64,000 nt of DNA from NCBI GenBank assembly GCA_015075375.1, contig JABTUM010000002.1, positions 80,306 through 144,305 of the forward strand, read 5' to 3'. A program made the position numbers and the translations under genes. Shown piece after piece: positions 24,773 to 34,010 of this stretch. Position 1 is the stretch's first letter. Each line of letters opens with the position of its first letter. The notes under the pieces were generated by a model. That model made no database searches. It was not told the DNA's origin and saw only the letters and a list, made by a program, of their open reading frames with translations. The stretch is from Planctomycetota bacterium (GTDB taxonomy: Bacteria > Planctomycetota > SZUA-567 > H5-PLA8).

Positions 24773-27052
24773 ATGTCCGAACCCCGCACGCTCTCCGATC
24801 CCGCGCGCGGCCGCGCCGGCCCGCGCGACGAGCGGCTCACGCGTACCCTCCAGTTTTTCAAAGGCGTCGGGCCGAAGAAGTTCGAGCTGCTTCAACGGCT
24901 TCTGCTCGAGACCGTCGAAGACCTTCTTTTCTTCTTTCCGATTGACCATAAGGACCGCGCCAGCTTGACCCCCATTGACCGGCTCACGCCCGGCATGGAG
25001 GCCAACGTGCGCGCTCAGATTCTCGATCTGCACGCCAAGACGATCTATCACAAGGGCAAGCATCGCGTCGAGGCCTTGCTGCGCGACCCCAGCGGAGAAA
25101 TTCGGGCCGTATGGTGGAACCCGTATGTGGCCGACAAACTCAGTCAGAGCGCTTGGGCGTTCTTCACCGGCAAGGTGGTAACGAACAAGAAAGGATTCCT
25201 GGAACTGGCCGGCCCGGATTTCGAGATTCTGGCACGCGAAGAGGAAGAGGACGATTCGCCAGCTCCGATGCTTCCCCTTGCCGCCCACGCGCTCACCCCC
25301 ACCGCGCCGCCGCCGGTAGTGCAAGGTCCGGATTTCGGGCGCATCGTGCCGATTTACAATCTGCGCCCCAAGCAGCGCCGAGCAGACGGGACCGAAGCGC
25401 CCGAAGTGAAGCTTTCGCAGCCGGTGCTGCGCAAGCTCGTCTGGCAGGCGCTCGAGAGCGGAGCACCGGATGCGCTGAGCGATGTCTTGCCCGTGGCGCT
25501 CCAGAAGCGCCGCGGCTTGCCCGCCTTGCCCGAAGCGGTCCGGCAATTTCATTTTCCGCCCAGCTTCGAACGCCGCGATGCCGCTCGCAAGCGAGTGGCC
25601 TATGAGGAGCTATTCCTGCTCTCGCTGGGCGTAGGATTGCGCCGCGCGCAGGTCGCCTCGCGCACGGCGTCCAGGAAGCTGCCGGTCACCGAGACGATTC
25701 GCAAACGCATCGAGGCGCGCTTGCCGTTTCCGTTTACCGGCGCGCAGGCGCGCGCGTTTGGGGAGATCGCTGCCGACTTGGCACGAACCCAGCCGATGAA
25801 CCGGTTGCTCCAGGGCGACGTGGGTTCGGGCAAGACGGCCGTGGCCGTGGCCGGCATGCTCTCCGCGGTTGCGCACGGCGCGCAGGCCGCGCTCCTGGCG
25901 CCGACGGAAATTCTCGCTGAGCAGCACGCACGAACGCTTCATGCCCTGCTGGAAGGTTCGCGCGTCAACGTCGGACTCTTGCGCGGCGGGCGGGCCAAGA
26001 AGCAGCGCGACGTCTTTCTAGAACGCTTGGGCTCGGGGGACGTCCACATTGCCGTCGGCACCCATGCGCTCCTGAGCGACGATGTGCGCTTCAAGGACTT
26101 GGCGTTGGTGGTTGTCGACGAACAGCACAAATTTGGCGTCGAGCAGCGTATGGCGCTGCGCGCGAAAGGCTCCGCGCCGCACGTGCTGGTCATGACCGCC
26201 ACTCCGATTCCGCGTACGTTAAGCCTGACGCTGTACGGCGACCTGGATGTTTCCGTGATCGACGAGTTTCCCCCCGGCCGCGGTGAAGTGCTCACGCGCT
26301 GGGTGAAAGAAGAAGACCGGTCCAAGGTGTACAAACTCATTATCGACGAATCGCGCAAGGGCCATGCCACCTACGTCGTCCTTCCGCGCATCGACGGCGA
26401 TGCTGCGGAAAGCGTTGCGCCCGCGAAAAGCGGTAAGCTTTGGAACGAGATCAAAGGCGTCGAGGACGAAGTGAAGCGCCTGCGCGCGCACCTGCCCACC
26501 CTGCGTTTCGGGATGCTTCATGGGCGGTTGAGCGGTGAAGAGAAAGATGCGGTGCTCAAGCAGCTTCGCGGCGGCCAGATCGATGTGCTCGTCAGCACGC
26601 TGGTGGTTGAAGTCGGCATCGATTTGCCCACCGCCACGGTAATGCTGATCGAGAACGCGGAACGCTTCGGATTGGCCAGCTTGCACCAGCTTCGCGGGCG
26701 CATCGGGCGCAGCGAACGCAAGAGCTACTGCGTCTTCTTCGCCGAAACGGCGACCGAAGACGCGGAGGAACGGCTGAAAGCATTCGCGCGCACCCGAGAC
26801 GGGTTCGAACTCGCCGAAGAAGATTTCCGGTTGCGCGGCCCCGGGCAATTCTTTGGCACTGCGCAGTCCGGTCTGCCCGAACTGAAGGTAGCCGATTTAT
26901 TCCGCGACCGAGAATTGCTCATGCAGGCGCGCGAAGATGCGTTCGCGCTCCTCGCCCGCGACACGAAACTCGAGCTGCCCGAACATGCCGGATTGAAGCA
27001 ACGCGTGCGGCAAATTTTTGCGCAGCGCTTGGGGTTGGTGGATATGGGGTAG
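24773..27052 (+). CDS. recG: ATP-dependent DNA helicase RecG
   Basis: A 759-residue superfamily-2 helicase that regresses stalled replication forks. The N-terminal wedge/OB region begins QFFKGVGPKKFELLQRLLL. Walker A is LLQGDVGSGKTAVAVAGML (about residues 342-360). The DEAH-type box is VVVDEQHKFGVEQRMAL, and MTATPIPRTLSLTLYGDLDV is motif III. The C-terminal helicase half has DVLVSTLVVEVGIDLPTATV and LHQLRGRIGRSERKSYC. The TRG-like region FRLRGPGQFFGTAQSGLPEL closes it. A TAGACT hexamer 7 nt before ATG and no ribosome-binding site suggest a leaderless start. Confidence 0.96.
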   Translation: MSEPRTLSDPARGRAGPRDERLTRTLQFFKGVGPKKFELLQRLLLETVEDLLFFFPIDHKDRASLTPIDRLTPGMEANVRAQILDLHAKTIYHKGKHRVEALLRDPSGEIRAVWWNPYVADKLSQSAWAFFTGKVVTNKKGFLELAGPDFEILAREEEEDDSPAPMLPLAAHALTPTAPPPVVQGPDFGRIVPIYNLRPKQRRADGTEAPEVKLSQPVLRKLVWQALESGAPDALSDVLPVALQKRRGLPALPEAVRQFHFPPSFERRDAARKRVAYEELFLLSLGVGLRRAQVASRTASRKLPVTETIRKRIEARLPFPFTGAQARAFGEIAADLARTQPMNRLLQGDVGSGKTAVAVAGMLSAVAHGAQAALLAPTEILAEQHARTLHALLEGSRVNVGLLRGGRAKKQRDVFLERLGSGDVHIAVGTHALLSDDVRFKDLALVVVDEQHKFGVEQRMALRAKGSAPHVLVMTATPIPRTLSLTLYGDLDVSVIDEFPPGRGEVLTRWVKEEDRSKVYKLIIDESRKGHATYVVLPRIDGDAAESVAPAKSGKLWNEIKGVEDEVKRLRAHLPTLRFGMLHGRLSGEEKDAVLKQLRGGQIDVLVSTLVVEVGIDLPTATVMLIENAERFGLASLHQLRGRIGRSERKSYCVFFAETATEDAEERLKAFARTRDGFELAEEDFRLRGPGQFFGTAQSGLPELKVADLFRDRELLMQAREDAFALLARDTKLELPEHAGLKQRVRQIFAQRLGLVDMG

Positions 27053-27075
27053 GCCTACGGTAAGGGGAATTCGCC

Positions 27076-28803
27076 ATGTCTGATTCGCGCATCGAACTTC
27101 CGATCGATTTCGGCCGCGCCGTCGTCGCCGGCATTCCGGGCATACTCGAACACCAGCAGCCCGACGGGAGCATTGTTTACGACGCGGCCGCGCCGGTGGT
27201 GTATCCGCAGCAGGCCATCTTTCCGTTGGCGTATTGCTGGGCGGGACTGGCCCCGGATCATGCGTTCGAGAAGGACGAGAAGATTCGCGCGTGCATCGGC
27301 AGGCTGGGGGAGTACCTCGTCCAGCGTTTCAGCGAGAAAGGCGAGTTTACGTGGGGCTCCTACGGCAACGTGGTCTGCGGCGTCGATCAGCGCCTTACCT
27401 ATGCGTGGACGGAAGGCCTGCGCCTGCTGCGCGAGGGCGGCGCCGATTTTCCGTACGATGCTTGGGGCAAGAAGATCGCGGCGGCGTGCGAGACGTTGAT
27501 CGAGCACCGCCTGCGTAAGTTGGAGGGTGTGCGCCGCTTCGTCGGCCGCGTCATGGGCACCAGCGCCAATCACGTCTCGCTGTACCTGACGACCCTCTAC
27601 CGAGCCGGGCAGGTGCTCGGCCAGCCCGATCTTTCCGAATACGCGCTGGCCATCGCGCGGAACTTCGCCGCAGACGTCCATCCCGACGGCTACTGGGAAG
27701 AACACGGCGATCTGCTTCGATCCGGCGGTCCGACGCCCAGCTATAACTATCTGACGCATTGCGCGATGAGCCTGATGTACGAATGGACCGGCGAGTCCGT
27801 CTTTCGAGCCGCGGTGGAACGTTCTTCCGCCTTCCACGGAAACTTCTGTTACCCCGATGCGCAGTTTCTGGAATTGATCGACGAGCGCGTGCGCCACGGC
27901 CACGGCGGGCGTATCTGGGGCCTCTTTGGGCTCTCGCACACGGCATCCGGCCGCGGCGCCGCGCGGGCGCATTTTGCCAGTTGGCGCGCACACGTGGCCG
28001 ATCTACGCAGCGCGCCGCCCGAAGCGCTCGCCCGCCACTGCGAAAACGCGCTTTACTGGCACGACGGCGAGCACGCGCCGGCGCCTTTCGAGCGCGCGGA
28101 TCATCGCGCCACGCTGACCTTGCCCGCGGGCGTCTTTCGCCGTGGCGACTGGTGCGTGGGGCTCAATGCCATGTGCGCAACCAACGCCGAAGATCCGGCT
28201 TATCGGGATAATCCATTCGCGCTCGAGAAGCAGAAGCTATTTTCCGTCTGGCACGCTCGCGCCGGATTGATCCTCGACGGCTCGCACGCCAAAGGTCAGC
28301 CCGAGAATTCCACGTTCGCCACGGCGGCCGCTTACGCGCCGGACTACTGGCCATGCGGCGGCAGCGTTGGCGAAGAAGACGGGGCTTGGGTCGTGCACGC
28401 TGCATACAAAACGTTCTTTGGCACGGTGGTTATGCGTCCGATGAACGATCGGGCTTTGCAGGTCCAGTTGAGCGTCGATCCTGCCGCCTCACGCGGGCCG
28501 TTCGCTGCGGGCTTTACGTTTATCCCTGCGGAGTGGCGCATCGCTTCGGCCGCGGGCAAGCAAGTCGATTGGGATCTGAACGAGCCATTCGAGCGCTCCG
28601 GCGCCGACTTAGGCGGCCGATTCCGCTGCGGCGCGTTCGAGATCGAGCTTCCGCCCGAGGCCAAGCTGATTTGGCCGTACCGCCCTTTTAATTCGTACGC
28701 CGCCGACCGCGCTTCCGGCCCCAAGGCGGCGCTCGCGCGCGTCACGGTGGCTTTAAATCCCGAGCGCCCTCGTGCAGAATTCGTTATTCGTGTTCCGAAT
28801 TGA
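27076..28803 (+). CDS. Putative (alpha/alpha)-toroid carbohydrate-active enzyme
   Basis: A 575-residue protein of no family I can name firmly. The first 310 residues are helical, with Trp/Tyr-rich turns typical of (alpha/alpha)6 toroids (FPLAYCWAGLAPDHAF, RFVGRVMGTSANHVSLYLTT, DGYWEEHGDLLRSGGPTPSY, TGESVFRAAVERSSAFHG). The last 230 residues look beta-rich (HRATLTLPAGVFRRGDWCVG, SVWHARAGLILDGSHAKGQP). This layout resembles heparinase-like lyases and unsaturated-uronate hydrolases. No signal peptide is present. AAGGGGA lies 10 nt before the ATG, which is 23 nt after recG, so it may be read from the recG transcript. Confidence 0.68.
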   Translation: MSDSRIELPIDFGRAVVAGIPGILEHQQPDGSIVYDAAAPVVYPQQAIFPLAYCWAGLAPDHAFEKDEKIRACIGRLGEYLVQRFSEKGEFTWGSYGNVVCGVDQRLTYAWTEGLRLLREGGADFPYDAWGKKIAAACETLIEHRLRKLEGVRRFVGRVMGTSANHVSLYLTTLYRAGQVLGQPDLSEYALAIARNFAADVHPDGYWEEHGDLLRSGGPTPSYNYLTHCAMSLMYEWTGESVFRAAVERSSAFHGNFCYPDAQFLELIDERVRHGHGGRIWGLFGLSHTASGRGAARAHFASWRAHVADLRSAPPEALARHCENALYWHDGEHAPAPFERADHRATLTLPAGVFRRGDWCVGLNAMCATNAEDPAYRDNPFALEKQKLFSVWHARAGLILDGSHAKGQPENSTFATAAAYAPDYWPCGGSVGEEDGAWVVHAAYKTFFGTVVMRPMNDRALQVQLSVDPAASRGPFAAGFTFIPAEWRIASAAGKQVDWDLNEPFERSGADLGGRFRCGAFEIELPPEAKLIWPYRPFNSYAADRASGPKAALARVTVALNPERPRAEFVIRVPN

Positions 28804-28884
28804 GCGTTAATTTCATCTATCGCGCAAGCTGTTCAAGGACGAACGGCGTACGGAAAACCGCTACAGTTGGAAATTCGTTCCTGA

Positions 28885-28912
28885 TTGCTTCCACAGGCCG
28901 CTTGGCTACTAT
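28885..28912 (+). promoter_or_regulatory. Possible promoter for the zinc-ribbon membrane protein
   Basis: TTGCTT (28885-28890), 16-nt spacer, TACTAT (28907-28912), 33 nt before the ATG at 28946. The -35 is a moderate match only. Confidence 0.4.
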
Positions 28913-28945
28913 GGAATCCGATTCGGACCTTGGGGCCGGCACCGG

Positions 28946-31090
28946 ATGAAATTCTACTTCTGCGAGAAGTGCGGTCAGCGCCTGACCGAGAACGACATTA
29001 AGCGCGGAGAAGCTCGCGATAAAAAGCTGCGCGGCGTGATGTGTTCGGGCTGCGCGGAAGGCGTCATGACGCTCGAAACGATGCCGATGGATGAGGAGAA
29101 TGCGCGCAAAATCCTTCAGCACGATTCTACAAGTGGCGCAGCCGCCGCAACACCCGCTTCACCTACTGCTCCGGTGGTGCGCAGCGCGCGCCGGACCACC
29201 GGTGCACAGCGCGTAATCCCGCCTGTCGATCAACCGCGCCCAAGCGACAGCGGACTGCGAGCAGGCCGCTTCAAGAATCCCGCGACGCCCGCCGCTCCTG
29301 CTACTCGATCCACCGTACCCCTGGCGATCGCCGGATTGGTCGTCCTGACCGTATCCGTATTGGCTGCGGTGCTCTTGTCAGTCGGCGCGCCACGGGAATC
29401 CGCACGCCCGCGTGATACCTTGGTTGTCGAGACACTCTCCCCGAGTCCGGCTCCGCATGCCACGATCCCAGATCCAGTCCGCACGCTTCCTGCGCCTGAG
29501 AGCCCTGCGCCGGAAGAGGCTCCCGCGGAGGCGCCCGAAGCTCCCGCGCCGGAACAGCCTGTGGAAGTAAACGAAGCACCGCCACCTCCGCTCGAACCCC
29601 CACCTCCATCCGGAACTCCGCCTACGGCAGCGCCGGAGGTTCCCAAGCCTGAGACGCCAGCCGCCGAACCAGCCGGTCCCGCACCTCTCGCGCCGGATTT
29701 GCGTGCCGAGACTTGGCCTTGGCATGAATTGCTGACGGCATTGCAGACCGAAAACCACGGTCGTGCTCAAGCTTGGCTCGACGCGCGCCCGGCCGACGCC
29801 CCTGGGTTGGACGACCTGCGCCTGTATTTCGAAGCTCGTGAAGCACGCCAGGTGGCCATTGCCGCGGCGCTGCAAGGGCGCGTGGGCCAGCCGATCGATC
29901 TGCCGACCGCGACCGGCCGCGTGAAGGGGACGCTCGTTGAGTTCAAAGAAGGTACGCTTACCGTGGAACGCCCCATGATCGTGAACGGCGAGACGCGCGG
30001 TCAGTTTCGCACCGCGGTGGCGCTGGATCGGGTATCGGCGGAGGCGCGCGAGGGCTTCGCGGCGCCGATCGCGCTGCCGGGTGATGCCGGCCGTATCTCA
30101 CGCGCACTGGAGGCCTTCGCCGACAAAGATTTGGATGCGGCCGGTAAGGCCTTGGAGGATTTTCCCGCTCATCCATTGCACGCGGCGCTGGCCGAACTAT
30201 TGAAGAAAGCACGCGCCGAACGGCTGGAAGAAGAAGCGCGGACCGAGTGGGAGCGTTTGCGGGCCGAAGCCGAGAAAGCGCAGACTATCGCGGCTGCCGA
30301 CAAGCTGAGCGCCGAACTCAAAGCCTGGGACGCGCGCTTCGGTTCAACCGCATTCGCCAAGGACTATATGCGCCCCGAGGAGCGCGCGGCGCTAAATGAA
30401 CGTCTCTCGGTGGCCGGGATTGCCAACGATCCCAGATTGCTTGGGTTGTTCCGAGGGCGAGTCGTGAAATTCGACCGCCAGACGCTCGAAATCACGCTTC
30501 TGTACGACTTTCAGGAGCAGCGACAATGCGAAGATTTTTTGGGTACATGGCATGACGGAAGCGATCAGACGGGCGCCCATTGGCGTAAAGGCTCCATCAA
30601 GCTGCTGGGCAAGGCCGTTTTTAGCCGCGTGCTGTGCCTGCCATTCTTGCGCTCCCAAACCTTCTCGCTGGCCATGGACTTTAAGGAGTTGAAGGCGAGC
30701 TGGGGGAATAAGTTCATAGGGATCGGATGCTTCGGACAGGTAACCGATGGCAAAGGGCCGGCTCACGTACTGGCGTTCGGCAAGGAAGGCTGGGCCGTAC
30801 AGGGCTTGGACAATCGTCCCATACACAAAGGGAGTTCTACCCCGCCGCCTGAGAGCGGCCGGTTGGAGGTGGATTGCCGTGGCGGCCAGTATCGCATCAA
30901 GTGCAACGGGCAGACCATGCTCGAAAAAGCAGATCAACCCAGTGAACAAGTGGGCATCACGCTTATCAGCGGTTGGGACACCTACATTACGATTACGGCC
31001 CTGCAGGTCACCGGCCGCCTAGATCCGGCATGGGTGAAGCAGGCGCTCAACCCGCCGAAGCCAGCCGTACCATCGCCCGCATCGAAATAG
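28946..31090 (+). CDS. Zinc-ribbon / single-TM / Pro-rich / jellyroll-like protein
   Basis: A 714-residue mosaic protein of unknown role. Residues 1-40 are a zinc ribbon with Cys6, Cys9, Cys33 and Cys36 (FCEKCGQRL and MCSGCAEGV). A Pro/Ala linker follows, then one membrane helix at about residues 125-146 (LAIAGLVVLTVSVLAAVLLS). A Glu/Pro-rich stretch to about residue 250 would lie outside the membrane. A charged helical region is next, and the C-terminal 210 residues resemble a beta-jellyroll of the 3-keto-disaccharide hydrolase/laminin-G type (FLGTWHDGSDQTGAHWRKGS, GRLEVDCRGGQYRIKCNGQT). Cytoplasmic zinc ribbons ahead of one TM occur in planctomycete-type proteins. No catalytic residues can be named. 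Confidence 0.75.
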   Translation: MKFYFCEKCGQRLTENDIKRGEARDKKLRGVMCSGCAEGVMTLETMPMDEENARKILQHDSTSGAAAATPASPTAPVVRSARRTTGAQRVIPPVDQPRPSDSGLRAGRFKNPATPAAPATRSTVPLAIAGLVVLTVSVLAAVLLSVGAPRESARPRDTLVVETLSPSPAPHATIPDPVRTLPAPESPAPEEAPAEAPEAPAPEQPVEVNEAPPPPLEPPPPSGTPPTAAPEVPKPETPAAEPAGPAPLAPDLRAETWPWHELLTALQTENHGRAQAWLDARPADAPGLDDLRLYFEAREARQVAIAAALQGRVGQPIDLPTATGRVKGTLVEFKEGTLTVERPMIVNGETRGQFRTAVALDRVSAEAREGFAAPIALPGDAGRISRALEAFADKDLDAAGKALEDFPAHPLHAALAELLKKARAERLEEEARTEWERLRAEAEKAQTIAAADKLSAELKAWDARFGSTAFAKDYMRPEERAALNERLSVAGIANDPRLLGLFRGRVVKFDRQTLEITLLYDFQEQRQCEDFLGTWHDGSDQTGAHWRKGSIKLLGKAVFSRVLCLPFLRSQTFSLAMDFKELKASWGNKFIGIGCFGQVTDGKGPAHVLAFGKEGWAVQGLDNRPIHKGSSTPPPESGRLEVDCRGGQYRIKCNGQTMLEKADQPSEQVGITLISGWDTYITITALQVTGRLDPAWVKQALNPPKPAVPSPASK

Positions 31091-31129
31091 GTCTGTGGTC
31101 TTGCGTTCCTTTGGAATTCGTGAAGCCGC

Positions 31130-31909
31130 TTAGGTTTCGATGGCCGCTGGCGGAATCGTGCCTCGATACCCCAGCGCGCGGCTCATCGTGAGTGCGTGCG
31201 TGAGGAACAGCGGCAGGATACGCGCGCGGCGCTCCGCATCGAAGCGTACGATCGGGCCGCTCAGGCCCAGCGATAGCTCGATCGAACCGCCGGGTCCGAA
31301 GACCGGCACGCCCAGCGCGCCCATATGCTCGGCCGTCACTTGAACGTTCTCGCCGAAACCGCGCGCGCGGACTTCGGCGAAGTGCGTGAGCAAAGCCGCC
31401 GCGCTTTGCGGGCTCTTCGGCGGCATCTGCGAAAAATCGATACTTTCGGCGTACGCGCGCTGAAAGTCCTCGGACGCATACGCGTAAAGCAATACCCCCG
31501 ATGCCGAACAGTGCGGGTAGGGTGAGGTTCGCGAATGCTCGCGCACCGCCAGCACTTGGGGCGAATCTACCACCGCGAAGCGCACAAAACGTCCGTTCAC
31601 CAGCGCGCACGCGTCCAGCGTTTCGTGAAACTCACGCACGATCCGCAGCATGTAGGGCCGTGCGAAGCGCTCCAACCGCGGCTGTGAGTCCGCATGGTCG
31701 GCCAGCACGATCGCAAAGTGGCCGACGCGGTAAGTGCGGGTCAGCTCGTTGAACTCCAGCATGCCGCGCTTGGCGAGGGTCTTGAGCAAGTTTTGAGCGG
31801 TCGGCGCCTTGAGGCCTGTCATGCGCGCCAGTTCGCGCACCCCCAAGCCTTCTTCGTTGCCGGCTACGGCGGTGAGCAGATCGAGTGCTCGTTCGACAGA
31901 TTGGATCAT
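31130..31909 (-). CDS. IclR-family transcriptional regulator
   Basis: A 259-residue regulator. The winged helix-turn-helix at residues 1-65 reads SVERALDLLTAVAGNEEGLG and VRELARMTGLKAPTAQNLLK. The ligand-binding GAF-like domain follows (YPHCSASGVLLYAYASEDFQ, VTAEHMGALGVPVFGPGGSI). This pattern is standard for IclR proteins controlling catabolism of aromatic or sugar compounds. It is divergent from the PhyH gene at 32001, and a 16-bp palindrome lies in the shared 91-bp AT-rich gap, so control of the PhyH-esterase unit is likely. Confidence 0.92.
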   Translation of the reverse strand: MIQSVERALDLLTAVAGNEEGLGVRELARMTGLKAPTAQNLLKTLAKRGMLEFNELTRTYRVGHFAIVLADHADSQPRLERFARPYMLRIVREFHETLDACALVNGRFVRFAVVDSPQVLAVREHSRTSPYPHCSASGVLLYAYASEDFQRAYAESIDFSQMPPKSPQSAAALLTHFAEVRARGFGENVQVTAEHMGALGVPVFGPGGSIELSLGLSGPIVRFDAERRARILPLFLTHALTMSRALGYRGTIPPAAIET

Positions 31910-31972
31910 GTGTTCAACATTATTTATTATTCACAATATTGCAATACGATTCTTGCGCATCATGCCTGTAAT

Positions 31973-31988
31973 CGTTCAAAATAGAACG
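31973..31988. promoter_or_regulatory. Palindrome between divergent iclR-type and PhyH genes (candidate operator)
   Basis: CGTTC-AAAATA-GAACG, a 5-bp inverted repeat with AT-rich centre, 12 nt before the ATG at 32001. The surrounding 80 bp are unusually AT-rich. Size and position suit an IclR operator. Confidence 0.5.
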
Positions 31989-32000
31989 TGTAAGTAAACA

Positions 32001-32789
32001 ATGATGAACAGAGAGCAGCGCATGACCGACTTCCGAGTAACACCCGAGCAGGTGGCCTTTTTTCGCGAGAACGGGTTTGTTCGAATCCCGCAAATTATTT
32101 CAAAGCAAGAGGTTGAGCGTTTCCGAGGCCTGTTGGAGCGGTACTTGGCCAAACAAGCGCACACGGGTTTGGGTCAGGAAGCCGTCTTGACCCAAATTGT
32201 CAATCACTGGCGCTTGCAGCCGGCGATGCGGGATCTGACCTTTCATCCGCATGTGATTGCAGCCGCCCAGCAACTCGCCGGTGTGAAGCTCCGGCTCTGG
32301 CACGACCAGAGTCTGATCAAAAAGCCGGGTGGGCAGCCCACCGAGTTCCACCAAGGCCTGCCGCATTGGGCGATCACCAAGACCGAGCACCCCACGTCCT
32401 GCTGGATCGCGCTCTGCGACGTGCCCGCGCGCAAGGGCTGCATGAGCTTTATTCCAGGTTCGCATCGCCGTAGGAACCTCGCTTCGAAGATCGACGTGAG
32501 CGACCCGGGCTGTCTCTTTCGGCAATGCCCCGAATTGGAATACGAGAGTTTCGTGAGCGTTCCGCTTCGGGCGGGGGATTGTACGTTCCATCATGCGGTC
32601 ACAGCGCATGCCGCGCACCCGAACCGCACGAGCGAACCGCGCTACGCGCACGTCGTCAACAGCGTGGACCTGACCACGGTCTATCGGGCCATACCGCATA
32701 AGGTCACCGATGGTCTGAATCTAAGCGAAGGCCAACTCCTCGAAGGCGAGCTGTTTCCGGTGCTCGACGAGGTGCTGGCCGTGCGGTAG
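32001..32789 (+). CDS. PhyH-family iron oxygenase homologue with HxG in place of HxD
   Basis: A 262-residue phytanoyl-CoA-dioxygenase family member. The LWHDQSLIKKPGGQPTEFHQ segment is a close match to the family. The metal motif, however, reads His117-Gln-Gly119 (codon GGC) where family members have His-x-Asp. The distal His203 (TAHAAHPNRTSEPR) and an Arg at about 214 are kept. HxG/A is the hallmark of non-heme iron halogenases, where chloride replaces the carboxylate, so altered chemistry or loss of activity are both possible. ATG 32022 with GAGAG upstream is an alternative start. It is divergent from an IclR gene and followed by an esterase. Confidence 0.85.
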   Translation: MMNREQRMTDFRVTPEQVAFFRENGFVRIPQIISKQEVERFRGLLERYLAKQAHTGLGQEAVLTQIVNHWRLQPAMRDLTFHPHVIAAAQQLAGVKLRLWHDQSLIKKPGGQPTEFHQGLPHWAITKTEHPTSCWIALCDVPARKGCMSFIPGSHRRRNLASKIDVSDPGCLFRQCPELEYESFVSVPLRAGDCTFHHAVTAHAAHPNRTSEPRYAHVVNSVDLTTVYRAIPHKVTDGLNLSEGQLLEGELFPVLDEVLAVR

Positions 32790-32867
32790 CGGTCCGTCCC
32801 TCGCGCCGGTTCGCGCGATTCGGTAGAGTCCTCGGACATCGAACCGTGGATTCTTACCGAGGATGAG

Positions 32868-33908
32868 ATGCGCACCATAGAACGATGCCCTGACTTGCCC
32901 GACCGCCTGCGCGTGTGCCACGCGCTGCCCTTTGACCCGCGCTTTGGGTATAGCTTGCCGGAATTGCTTGCCATCGAGCCGCCCCCGGAGGAGCCGCACG
33001 ATTACGCGCGGTTCTGGCGACAGAGTTACGAAACGGCTCGCGCTACAGAGGGAAGGCTGCGCATCGAGCGGCGGGAGGTCCAGACGGCGCTCGAGGACGT
33101 GACTGTGTGCGAAATCGAATACTACGGGTACGATGGGTTCAAGGTGGGCGGTTGGCTTTGCGAACCTAAGGGACGCGAACCTCGCGCGCTGATGGTCACG
33201 GGTCACGGGTACGGCGGCCGGGAAACCTACGATGCCGCATGGGCGCGCCGAGGCTGTGCGGTTCTGCTGCCGTGCGCTCGCGGCTTTCATCGTTCCGCTC
33301 ACGACGGCGTGCCGTTCGTGGCGGCTTCCCATGTCGTGCATGGCATCGAATCCAAGGAAAGCTACCTGCTTCGTGCCTGCGTGATGGATTTGTGGCTGGC
33401 GGGGAGTGTCCTGCAGCAGCTCTTTCCGAATCGGGCCGATCGTTTGATCTTCACCGGCGGCAGTTTTGGCGGTGGGCTGGGCGCGCTGATGTTGCCTTGG
33501 GATGCGCGCTATCGGGCGGCGTATCTCAGCGTGCCGACCTTCGGGAATCATCCCATTCGACTACGGTATCCGTGCACCGGTTCGGGCGAATCCGTGCGCA
33601 GGCTTTGGCTGCGTGAACCTGGCATCGAACGGACGCTGCGATATTACGATGCTGCCTTGGCCGCGCGGCGCATCACGATTCCGGTTGCTACGGAGGCCGC
33701 CATGTTCGATCCGGCGGTGATTCCACCGGGGCAGTTCTCGGTGGCTAACGCGATCCAAAGCCCGGGTTCGGTTACCCTTCCGACCACACACGGGCATTTC
33801 GATCTGCCCGCGGGCGCGCCGGAAGCCGTGGTACCGCTTTGGGTGGGCAGGCGTGTGATGGCGTTCCTCACGCGCCATATTGACCGGATGGATCCCGTTA
33901 GTGCTTAA
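32868..33908 (+). CDS. Acetyl-xylan-esterase-like alpha/beta hydrolase
   Basis: A 346-residue AXE1/cephalosporin-deacetylase-type hydrolase, probably removing acetyl groups from sugars or xylan. EIEYYGYDGFKVGGWLCEPK and RALMVTGHGYGGRE form the start of the fold. The nucleophile Ser is in LIFTGGSFGGGLGALMLPWD (about residue 205). An Asp candidate is in AAMFDPAVIPPGQFS and the His in LPTTHGHFDLPAG (about 310). No signal peptide is seen. It follows the PhyH gene by 78 nt in the same direction, with GAGG and GATGAG before the ATG. Confidence 0.85.
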   Translation: MRTIERCPDLPDRLRVCHALPFDPRFGYSLPELLAIEPPPEEPHDYARFWRQSYETARATEGRLRIERREVQTALEDVTVCEIEYYGYDGFKVGGWLCEPKGREPRALMVTGHGYGGRETYDAAWARRGCAVLLPCARGFHRSAHDGVPFVAASHVVHGIESKESYLLRACVMDLWLAGSVLQQLFPNRADRLIFTGGSFGGGLGALMLPWDARYRAAYLSVPTFGNHPIRLRYPCTGSGESVRRLWLREPGIERTLRYYDAALAARRITIPVATEAAMFDPAVIPPGQFSVANAIQSPGSVTLPTTHGHFDLPAGAPEAVVPLWVGRRVMAFLTRHIDRMDPVSA

Positions 33909-34010
33909 CAGGCATGGGTTTGTGGAGCTATACCCCACCCGTCGAAGGGCTTTCCGGACTCTAGATAGGCATGGATCGGAAATCCCGCTCCAGCCACCTG
34001 AAATTCGGTA

